A stretch of DNA of 5,844 nt. Origin: Candidatus Sulfotelmatobacter sp. GTDB lineage: Bacteria > Acidobacteriota > Terriglobia > Terriglobales > Acidobacteriaceae. The stretch spans positions 1 to 5,844 of the forward strand of contig JASIKQ010000650.1 of NCBI GenBank assembly GCA_030049565.1, read 5' to 3'. Both the position numbers and the translations under genes were made by a program. Shown here in pieces: positions 1-5,298 of the stretch (its first letter is position 1; each line of letters opens with the position of its first letter). Under the pieces are notes generated by a model. It had not been told where the DNA came from and ran no database searches. It saw only the letters and a list, made by a program, of their open reading frames with translations.

Positions 1-31
1 CTGGACAGCCGAGGGCGGCTGTCCCCACATG
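1..31 (+). repeat. REP-like palindromic repeat, left copy
   Basis: GGACAGCC (3-10) and GGCTGTCC (17-24) form a perfect 8-bp stem around a 6-nt loop GAGGGC. The stem is followed by CCCACATG. A near-identical copy lies at 561-591 in the same orientation. The repeat ends immediately before the transposase start region, so it may also influence that gene's 5' end. Confidence 0.75.
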
Positions 32-41
32 TTTTTTGTTT

Positions 42-533
42 ATGCCGCAGGCTTTTTACCGGAGACAGCTTCCACACCTTCAATGCGACAATAAGCCGCA
101 TTTCGTTACCTTCTGTACCGATAGTCGGCGGATAATTCCCGAGCCTGCTCGAGAGGTCGTTCTCGAGTGTTGCCTGCATGACAACGGAGCCAAATTCGAT
201 CTCAAGGCTGTGGTCATCATGCCCGATCACGTTCACATGATCTTCACGCCCCTGATCGACGAAAGAGCCAAGGAAGTATATTCCCTGGCCAACATAATGG
301 ATGCGATCAAAGGAGCGTCATCCCACAAAACAAATAAGGAGCTCAATCGGCGAGGGCGATTGTGGCAGCCGGAATCGTTCGATCATGTGCTTCGATCCTC
401 AGAGAATCTGGATGCAAAGATTGCGTATCTCCTCGAGAATCCAGTGCGCGCGGGACTGGTTCGTGTGTGCGAGGACTACCCGTGGTTGTGGAGAAAACGG
501 TTCGTGAACCAGTTCGCTCCACTGGTTGGGTGA
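42..533 (+). CDS. REP-associated tyrosine transposase (Y1/HUH family)
   Basis: This is a single-strand DNA transposase of the Y1_Tnp (IS200-like) fold, in the REP-associated (RAYT) branch. Such enzymes nick and rejoin hairpin-bearing single strands through a 5'-phosphotyrosine. Counting from the ATG at 42 (163 aa), the metal-binding HUH motif is the H-V-H of MPDHVHMIF at about residues 63-65. The likely catalytic tyrosine is Tyr129 in YLLENPVRAGLV, a segment typical of RAYTs, and the WQPESFDHVLRS stretch is also family-like. The length is normal for the family and the frame is intact, so the enzyme may be active. A TTG at 36 in the same frame would add two residues. I prefer the ATG because the extension is trivial, but neither start has a clear ribosome-binding site. 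Hairpin repeats flank it on both sides. The downstream neighbour is convergent. Confidence 0.9.
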   Translation: MPQAFYRRQLPHLQCDNKPHFVTFCTDSRRIIPEPAREVVLECCLHDNGAKFDLKAVVIMPDHVHMIFTPLIDERAKEVYSLANIMDAIKGASSHKTNKELNRRGRLWQPESFDHVLRSSENLDAKIAYLLENPVRAGLVRVCEDYPWLWRKRFVNQFAPLVG

Positions 534-544
534 GGGCGCAGGCT

Positions 545-561
545 GCGGAGCTTCGCTCCGC
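545..561. repeat. Perfect 7-bp hairpin abutting the right REP-like repeat
   Basis: GCGGAGC (545-551) pairs perfectly with GCTCCGC (555-561) across a TTC loop. It begins 12 nt after the transposase stop and its last base is the first base of the right repeat. No T-run follows on either strand, so it is not a textbook intrinsic terminator. It may be the second half of a two-hairpin (BIME-like) unit. It could also help end transcription between the convergent genes. Confidence 0.55.
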
Positions 562-591
562 CGGACAGCCGAGGGCGACTGTCCCCACATG
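561..591 (+). repeat. REP-like palindromic repeat, right copy
   Basis: GGACAGCC (563-570), loop GAGGGC (571-576) and GACTGTCC (577-584) make an 8-bp stem with one C-A mismatch, followed by CCCACATG. It differs from the left copy (1-31) at two positions, one of which breaks the stem. It lies between the 3' ends of the transposase gene and the TonB-domain gene. The remaining gap to that gene (592-629) shows nothing recognisable. Confidence 0.75.
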
Positions 592-629
592 ACTATCGCA
601 AATCCCGGTTGGTTGAAATCAGAAAAGTT

Positions 630-2396
630 CTACCGCGGCAGCTTGAACTCCACCGTGATTGGTTTTTCAGTCTCGATGGGTGTGCCGTCTAGCAGGTAGG
701 GCTTGTACTTCCACTGTTTCACCGCATCTGCGGCCGCATGTGCGAGCAAAGCATCACCGCTGACAACTTTCACCGCCGTGACGTTGCCGGCCGGCGAAAT
801 CGTGGCTATAAGTTGAACTGCGCCTTCGATGCGCAGACGCAAGGCGTTGGGCGGATACACCGGCGGCACACGCTTCAGCAAAATTCCCTGGGCCACGCCC
901 TGCGAAACGTGCACGCTCTGCAAAACCGGAGCGGGCGTCTTGCTTTCGCTGACCATGAGATTGGGCAGCGGAGAAGCGTTGGCTACGGTAATTCCTTCCA
1001 AGTTGGGGGCGGGGGCATCGGATGTTGCCGATTTCGCTTTTGCCGCGCCGCTCTTAATCACGATCGGTTGCTCGGTTTTTGTTTCTGATACTGCCGGTGA
1101 AGATACGGTTTCTTCCGCTTCGTCGTTCGTTTTGCTCTTGTGAGTCGATACGCTCGAAGCGGAGGGTTTGTCCGACGCTTTCGTTGTTGGTGGCTGCGGC
1201 GCAGGTATGGACTTTACGCCTGCGACCGGGGCCGGAGGCAGGGATGCAGCGGGTGGTGTAGCTGCGGCGGGTTCGGTGGGTTGGGGAGCAGGAGCGGGGG
1301 CGTGTGACACAGGATGCGGGGCCGGGCTGCTGGCCGCGCTTGGATGTCCCCATTGCATCCATGCTTCGTAACCGGCCGCTGCAAGCAACACCACGGCAGC
1401 CGCGGACAGAATCAGGTTCTTGTTGCCGCTCTTAGCAGTTTTTGTTTCACCCCCAACCGCCTCGCCGGACGTAGGCGAAACTGGAGGTTCGGCCGGCTCG
1501 GTTTTGGGGCTCAGCTCGACATCCCTGCCTGCCTCCACTGAATTCTTGCCGGGCGCGAGCCCCAAGGATTTTTTCTGCTGCGCCGAAGAAGCTGATTTCT
1601 CCTCTCTGGCTGGAGCGGGTGCAGTTGCCGTGCCGGTTCCGAAAGCGCTCGCCGGTTTCGTGTCTGCGGGACGTTTGGCGGGCTCAGCCTTGGCAGATAC
1701 GGGCGAACTCGATGCCACCACTGGGACAGGTTGCGTGGAAACTGGGCTTGCAATCGCGGGTGAAGCAACTTCATCCCCATCATCGAGGATATCTACATCG
1801 GCTTCGGGAACATCAATGGGAGCTGGAACAGAGGCTTTTGCTACTGCCACAGGCGCTGCTCTTCGAGGAACCGCTGAATTTGGCGGTACGCTCGCCACAG
1901 GCGCCATGGGTGCGACGCTCGGACCTGCAACTGTGTTTACCACCTGGGGCGCGGGTTTCTCGGGCGCAAAAGCAGAGGACGATTTCAGCGGCAACGTTCC
2001 AGTTGCGCCCGGCGATTTCGCCGCCTCATTCTTGCGCAGCAGGCCACGCGCGACTCGCAGCGTTCCTTTTGCCTGCTCTACATTGATGGGCTTGGTGAGA
2101 ACGAGATTCGCGCCGATACGGAAGGCTTTGGCGACGCCCGCCTGTCCCTCGACGACGGCCACGGCCAGGGAAGATTGGTTGTTTGGCGAACTGTGCGCGC
2201 TCTTGAACAGAAGGGTGGCATTTTGCTCGTTGTCGCAGTCCACGACCACGGCATCGAAGCGCTCGACCATCATTTTCTTTACTGCGGCAAATGGTTCGGT
2301 GCAGGGGACGACGGCGAATTCCAATTCGCTGAGAACCTGCGTTACGGAGCGAGCGAGCTTCTCGTCGGGGCAGAAAAGGAGCGCTTGGTAACCCAT
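630..2396 (-). CDS. Receiver-like / single-TM / TonB C-terminal domain fusion protein
   Basis: The 588-aa protein has clear modules. Residues 1-120 resemble a response-regulator receiver: FDAVVVD places Asp53 at the phosphoacceptor site and LTKPI places Lys102 at the conserved lysine. However, Cys9-Pro10 replace the Mg-binding acidic pair and the conserved Thr/Ser position is a Val, so phosphorylation is doubtful. Residues 125-325 are a Pro/Ala-rich linker with an acidic patch (about 196-209). Residues 327-347 form one membrane helix preceded by lysines, which predicts a cytoplasmic N-terminus. Residues 350-495 are a second Pro/Ala-rich linker, probably periplasmic. Residues 500-588 are a TonB C-terminal domain (PPVYPPNALRLRIEGAV, QWKYKPYLLDG). 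TonB domains contact outer-membrane receptors. The membrane helix has a Ser but lacks the Ser/His pair (S16/H20) that E. coli TonB uses with ExbB/ExbD, so classical energy transduction is uncertain. The ATG at 2396 is the only plausible start: an in-frame TAA lies just upstream (2438-2436). No receptor or ExbB/D gene is nearby. Confidence 0.9.
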   Translation of the reverse strand: MGYQALLFCPDEKLARSVTQVLSELEFAVVPCTEPFAAVKKMMVERFDAVVVDCDNEQNATLLFKSAHSSPNNQSSLAVAVVEGQAGVAKAFRIGANLVLTKPINVEQAKGTLRVARGLLRKNEAAKSPGATGTLPLKSSSAFAPEKPAPQVVNTVAGPSVAPMAPVASVPPNSAVPRRAAPVAVAKASVPAPIDVPEADVDILDDGDEVASPAIASPVSTQPVPVVASSSPVSAKAEPAKRPADTKPASAFGTGTATAPAPAREEKSASSAQQKKSLGLAPGKNSVEAGRDVELSPKTEPAEPPVSPTSGEAVGGETKTAKSGNKNLILSAAAVVLLAAAGYEAWMQWGHPSAASSPAPHPVSHAPAPAPQPTEPAAATPPAASLPPAPVAGVKSIPAPQPPTTKASDKPSASSVSTHKSKTNDEAEETVSSPAVSETKTEQPIVIKSGAAKAKSATSDAPAPNLEGITVANASPLPNLMVSESKTPAPVLQSVHVSQGVAQGILLKRVPPVYPPNALRLRIEGAVQLIATISPAGNVTAVKVVSGDALLAHAAADAVKQWKYKPYLLDGTPIETEKPITVEFKLPR

Positions 2397-2405
2397 ATTG
2401 AAGCC

Positions 2406-2434
2406 ATCGTAGGTACAGGCGTAAGGGCCATCAA
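2406..2434 (-). promoter_or_regulatory. Possible sigma70-type promoter for the TonB-domain gene
   Basis: On the - strand, TTGATG (2434-2429) and TACGAT (2411-2406) are separated by 17 bp; each matches four of six consensus bases. The predicted transcription start falls within a few bases of the ATG at 2396. That would give a nearly leaderless mRNA and fits the absence of a clear ribosome-binding site. Matches this weak occur by chance, so this is only a candidate. Confidence 0.25.
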
Positions 2435-2440
2435 GTTACG

Positions 2441-2453
2441 CCGGTAATACCGG
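2441..2453. promoter_or_regulatory. Perfect 13-bp palindrome CCGGTA-A-TACCGG, possible operator
   Basis: CCGGTA and TACCGG are exact inverted arms around a central A. The site is 6 bp upstream of the candidate -35 box of the TonB-domain gene, a usual place for a regulator to bind. On the + strand five Ts follow (TTTTT, 2454-2458), so it also resembles a very short terminator hairpin, but no + strand gene ends here. The binding factor is unknown. Confidence 0.3.
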
Positions 2454-2636
2454 TTTTTGCTGGATTGGGAGCGCCGAGCGTGAGATTGCGATTCGAAGCC
2501 TTGATCATCTTGTCGCGCGCTTGCACGGCAGTTTCCACGCAGGGTGCAGGGAGGCATAGACAGGAAATCCAGCTAAGGGCAGTTCTGCCGGAGGCGTAAC
2601 TTTTGTGGCGGCCGCAGAGTTGTATTTGTCGTAGCG

Positions 2637-2648
2637 TGACATTTGTCA
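2637..2648. promoter_or_regulatory. Palindrome TGACA-TT-TGTCA, possible regulator site
   Basis: Inverted 5-bp arms surround a 2-bp centre, extendable by one G-T and one C-G pair. It lies near the middle of the divergent intergenic region, where a dimeric regulator could act on either side. The arms are short, and no regulator gene adjoins it. Chance occurrence is quite possible. Confidence 0.2.
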
Positions 2649-2779
2649 TGCGGGGCTGATGACGATCTCCACTGGCGAGGTTTCTCAGAGCGGCGGAGTA
2701 TCAATATCGGCAGCGTTTCTTGCTCGCAGCCATAGCTCCTAGCGGAGATGAACGCAGGATTAATAAAGGCAGCAAGGGT

Positions 2780-2809
2780 TTGTGAATGATAAGTTGCATC
2801 GTTTATTCT
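2780..2809 (+). promoter_or_regulatory. Possible promoter for the permease operon
   Basis: TTGTGA (2780-2785) and TATTCT (2804-2809) are 18 bp apart in the most AT-rich part of the intergenic region, about 55 bp ahead of the first permease ATG. Both boxes are partial consensus matches (four of six each), so the call is tentative. Confidence 0.25.
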
Positions 2810-2864
2810 TGTTAGTTGCGGGTGGGCCCGCCTTGTCGCCTCCGATTAGTCCCGGGGTTCAGCC

Positions 2865-4013
2865 ATGACCTTGACCCGGTTCGTAACCAAAAACGCCTTC
2901 CGCAACAAGCGGCGCAGCATCTTGACCGTGCTGAGCATCGCTTTTTCTTTGCTGCTGCTTACGCTGATGATGACCATCTGGCGGGCGTTTTATCTCGATC
3001 AGGGCAGCGTGGAGTCGAATGAACGGCTGGTGGTACGGCACCGGGTCTCGCTGACCTTCTTGCTGCCCGGTTTCTACCGGGAGAAAATTCGTGCTGTCCC
3101 GGGGGTGGTGGCGGTGGTGCCCGTAACATGGTTCAACGGGATTTACAAAGATCAGAAGCCGGAGAATTTCTTCGCGCGCTTCGGCACCGATCCGGAGGAG
3201 TTCTTCAAAGTATTCCGCGACATTCAACTGCCTGAAGATCAAATCAAGGCGTGGCAGCACGACCGGCAGGGGGCAATTGTCGATGATACGCTGGCGGCGA
3301 AATATGGCTGGAAGCTCGGCGACCGGATCGTAATTCAAGGCGATGTGTATCCGGTTGATCTCGAATTGTACGTGCGCGGAATTTTTCACTCGGTTCCCGA
3401 TAACAAGTCGATTTATTTCAACGCCAAATATGTGGAAGAGGCCGTCCCTTTTTTCAAAGGACAGGCGGGGACGTTCAGCATTCTGGTCGCGTCACCCCAG
3501 GACGTGAGCCGGGTAGCAAGTGCGATCGACGATATGTTCCGCAATTCGCCGCAGCCGACAAAATCGGAGAGCGAAAAAGCCTTCGGGCTGGAATTTGTGG
3601 CCATGATGGGCAATGTGAAGGCATTCATCCTTGTGATTTGCGGGGCGGTAGTATTCGCGACGCTGCTGGTTTCGGCCAACACCATGGCGATGTCGATTCG
3701 CGAGCGCACGCGGGAAGTTGCGGTGCTCAAAACTCTGGGGTTCACGCGGCAGAACGTTTTGGGATTGTTTGTCAGCGAAGCCCTCGCTTTGTCCCTGGCG
3801 GGAGGCTTGATCGGTATCTGCATGGGATGGGCGATGGTTTATGGCTTAACTCATTCGCCACAATTCTTCAGCTTCTTCCCCATGAAGGTGACAGCGGGAA
3901 TTTGGCTAACGGCGATGGTCACCTCGGGCCTGGTGGGATTTTTGAGTGCGGCGCTGCCTTCCTATCACGCGTCGCAAGTAAATATTGTGGAAGGTTTGCG
4001 GCACATAGGTTGA
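2865..4013 (+). CDS. ABC transporter permease, MacB/FtsX type (first of tandem pair)
   Basis: This 382-aa inner-membrane protein has MacB-type topology. A basic N-terminus (FRNKRRS, residues 12-18) precedes TM1 (about 19-38). A periplasmic domain follows (about 42-250), then three C-terminal helices (about 251-275, 297-325 and 344-365). The loop RTREVAVLKTLGFT (281-294) is the typical FtsX-family cytoplasmic segment thought to couple to the ATPase. The end, LPSYHASQVNIVEGLRHIG, is also typical. MacB-type permeases do not form a transport channel; they use ATP hydrolysis on the inner face to drive periplasmic motions that power export or lipoprotein handling. The substrate cannot be read from the sequence. 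There is no fused ATPase domain, so a separate ATP-binding protein is needed and is not in the window. The ATG at 2865 has a GGGG at 2854-2857 as a weak ribosome-binding site. It ends 3 nt before its paralogue. Confidence 0.92.
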   Translation: MTLTRFVTKNAFRNKRRSILTVLSIAFSLLLLTLMMTIWRAFYLDQGSVESNERLVVRHRVSLTFLLPGFYREKIRAVPGVVAVVPVTWFNGIYKDQKPENFFARFGTDPEEFFKVFRDIQLPEDQIKAWQHDRQGAIVDDTLAAKYGWKLGDRIVIQGDVYPVDLELYVRGIFHSVPDNKSIYFNAKYVEEAVPFFKGQAGTFSILVASPQDVSRVASAIDDMFRNSPQPTKSESEKAFGLEFVAMMGNVKAFILVICGAVVFATLLVSANTMAMSIRERTREVAVLKTLGFTRQNVLGLFVSEALALSLAGGLIGICMGWAMVYGLTHSPQFFSFFPMKVTAGIWLTAMVTSGLVGFLSAALPSYHASQVNIVEGLRHIG

Positions 4014-4016
4014 TTT

Positions 4017-5168
4017 ATGACGCTTAGCAGTTTCATCGTGCGCAGTACGTTTCGCAACAAGCGGCGCAGCCTGCTGACCATGCTGAGCATCAGCTTTTCG
4101 CTGCTGCTGCTGACGCTCATGATCTGCATCTGGCGGTCGTTTTATATCGATCAGATCGCGCCGGAGGCGGCGCGAAGGTTGATCATCCGGGATAAGGTTT
4201 CGCTGGCGTTCTTCCTGCCTTCGTACTATCGCGACAAGATCCGTGCCGTTCCGGGCGTGACGGCGGTAGTGCCGATAACCTGGTTTGAGGGCAAGTACAT
4301 TGATGACCGTCCCGAGCACTTCTTCGCGCGAGTGGCGACCGATCCAGATGAGTATCTGAAAGTGGCATCGGACAAGATCACTCCTCCTGAGCAGGTGAAG
4401 GCGTGGCAGCAGGATCGCGCCGGAGCACTGGTGGATGTGACACTGGCGAACAAATATGGATGGAAGATCGGCGACCGCATTCATATTCAGGGGACAATTT
4501 TCCCGGCAGATCTTGATCTGACAATTCGGGCCATCTATCATCGCGATCCGCCCCAAAATGCGCTTTACTTTCACACCAAGTATCTGGAAGAGTCGGTGAG
4601 CTGGTTCAAAGGGCAGGCAGGCTGGTACGCAGCGCAGATCGATTCCGCAGAGAACGTAAGCCGCGCGGCGAGCGAGATTGATGCTATGTTCCGCAACTCG
4701 CCGTTGCCAACGAAGACAGAGAGCGAGAAAGCCTTCATGCTTGGATTTGTGGCGTCGCTGGGAAACGTAAAGGCGTTTATTTTGGGGATTTGTGGCGCGG
4801 TGGCCTTCGCCATCATGCTGGTTTCAGCGAATACGATGGCGATGTCGGTGCGCAGCCGGACGCGAGAAGTGGCTCTGTTGAAGACGTTGGGATTTACGCA
4901 GCGGCGCGTGCTTTCGATTTTCATCAGCGAATCGGTTGCGCTGGCGGTGATCGGTGGAGCGATTGGCATTGTGGTGGCCATGCCCGTGATTGCCGCAATG
5001 ACGCATCAGTTTATAGGGTTGGGAATCCCGTTCGATATGCGGGTGAATATGCCGACCGCGGCGGCGTCGCTGTTTGTGGCGGTGGTGTTGGGGGTCGTGA
5101 GCGGCTATTTGCCGGCGTATAAGGCATCGCGGATGAACATTGTGGATGGACTTCGGCACATTGGATGA
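4017..5168 (+). CDS. ABC transporter permease, MacB/FtsX type (second of tandem pair)
   Basis: This 383-aa protein is a paralogue of the gene just upstream: 203 of the first 330 aligned residues are identical by hand count, with no gap over that stretch. Shared blocks include FRNKRRS, KIRAVPGV, KYGWK, PTK.ESEKAF, LVSANTMAMS and NIV.GLRHIG. TM1 is at about 19-38, the periplasmic domain at about 42-250, and the remaining helices at about 251-275, 297-330 and 346-366. The coupling loop is RTREVALLKTLGFT (281-294). The helices and loop are the best conserved parts; the periplasmic residues 160-222 and the segment after 325 diverge most. That pattern fits two subunits of a heterodimer sharing an ATPase, but this is inference. 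AGGT at 4007-4010, inside the end of the preceding gene, is a reasonable ribosome-binding site. The 3-nt gap implies co-transcription. No terminator with a T-run follows. Confidence 0.92.
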   Translation: MTLSSFIVRSTFRNKRRSLLTMLSISFSLLLLTLMICIWRSFYIDQIAPEAARRLIIRDKVSLAFFLPSYYRDKIRAVPGVTAVVPITWFEGKYIDDRPEHFFARVATDPDEYLKVASDKITPPEQVKAWQQDRAGALVDVTLANKYGWKIGDRIHIQGTIFPADLDLTIRAIYHRDPPQNALYFHTKYLEESVSWFKGQAGWYAAQIDSAENVSRAASEIDAMFRNSPLPTKTESEKAFMLGFVASLGNVKAFILGICGAVAFAIMLVSANTMAMSVRSRTREVALLKTLGFTQRRVLSIFISESVALAVIGGAIGIVVAMPVIAAMTHQFIGLGIPFDMRVNMPTAAASLFVAVVLGVVSGYLPAYKASRMNIVDGLRHIG

Positions 5169-5298
5169 AGCAGCAATTAGCAATTGGCAGTTAGCAATTG
5201 GCACTTGGCCACAGGAGTGTTTCTGCTGCTGCTAATTGGTATTTGGCTAATTGCCAAGTGCTAATGGCTAACTGCTGGCTCAGGTTGAGAATGAATTT
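5169..5298. repeat. Degenerate heptamer repeats in two opposed arms (long stem-loop) between permease genes
   Basis: The left arm (5172-5206) is five 7-bp units: AGCAATT, AGCAATT, GGCAGTT, AGCAATT, GGCACTT. The right arm (5246-5280) is the same motif inverted: GCTAATT, GCCAAGT, GCTAATG, GCTAACT, GCTGGCT, with one more unit at 5231-5237. Bases 5186-5208 can pair with 5254-5276 over 23 positions with one mismatch and two G-T pairs, leaving a 45-nt loop. The spacer is intergenic and fills almost all the space between stop and next start. Similar short tandem heptamers occur between genes in cyanobacteria (STRR sequences) and, as I recall, in acidobacteria. It may be a repeat family, an mRNA-stabilising stem, or a partial terminator tuning expression of the third permease. 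Confidence 0.7.

Larger units (their letters stand above)
1..591 (+). mobile_element. Candidate RAYT-REP unit: transposase bracketed by direct hairpin repeats
   Basis: The unit comprises a Y1 transposase gene and a 31-nt repeat on each side in the same orientation (1-31 and 561-591, 29 of 31 bases identical). RAYT transposases are known to sit beside the REP hairpins they are thought to mobilise, and this layout matches that pattern. The left limit is uncertain because the repeat begins at the window edge, so more of the element may lie outside. The right limit is set at the end of shared sequence (CCCCACATG). No target-site duplication can be judged. The conserved GTAG tetranucleotide of classical proteobacterial REPs is not seen at the hairpin foot, so this would be a different REP class. 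Confidence 0.5.
2397..2864. other. 468-bp divergent intergenic region without a convincing gene
   Basis: The region separates the starts of the TonB-domain gene (-) and the permease operon (+). A 72-codon open frame on the - strand (2649-2431) has no ribosome-binding site and no family I recognise. A frame two bases away (about 2639-2503) also stays open but starts nowhere obvious. I therefore call neither. I looked for c-di-GMP (GEMM) and other common riboswitch cores on the - strand and saw none. Two palindromes (2441-2453 and 2637-2648) and weak promoters are listed separately. The length leaves room for a small RNA or a decayed gene. Confidence 0.5.

Noticed and set aside
1..591. CRISPR-type direct repeats
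   Set aside because: Only two copies, 560 bp apart, with a transposase gene between them; the repeats fit a RAYT-REP layout.
1420..2391. 323-codon open frame on the + strand opposite the TonB-domain gene
   Set aside because: It mirrors the Pro/Ala-rich coding strand, giving an Ala/Gly/Thr/Ser-rich product with no recognisable domain, while the - strand frame has clear receiver, TM and TonB segments.
2441..2458. Rho-independent terminator on the + strand (CCGGT hairpin followed by five Ts)
   Set aside because: The stem is only 5-6 bp with a 1-3 nt loop and no + strand gene ends upstream, so an operator or chance is likelier.
2397..2640. c-di-GMP or other riboswitch ahead of the TonB-domain gene
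   Set aside because: The conserved GEMM cores and other common aptamer motifs were looked for by eye on the - strand and not found.
2431..2649. 72-codon frame on the - strand upstream of the TonB-domain gene
   Set aside because: No ribosome-binding site, no recognisable family, and unusual Cys/Arg-rich composition in its first half; kept only as an observation about the spacer.
2748..2789. 13-codon + strand frame with GGAG directly before its ATG, a possible leader peptide of the permease operon
   Set aside because: The GGAG is too close to the ATG to act as a ribosome-binding site, and there is no attenuator-like structure after it.
3906..4574. 222-codon open frame on the - strand across the two permease genes
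   Set aside because: It is antisense to two well-supported permeases; the product is His/Arg/Gln-rich with no domain, and a similar shadow appears at the same place in the paralogue (2859-3389).
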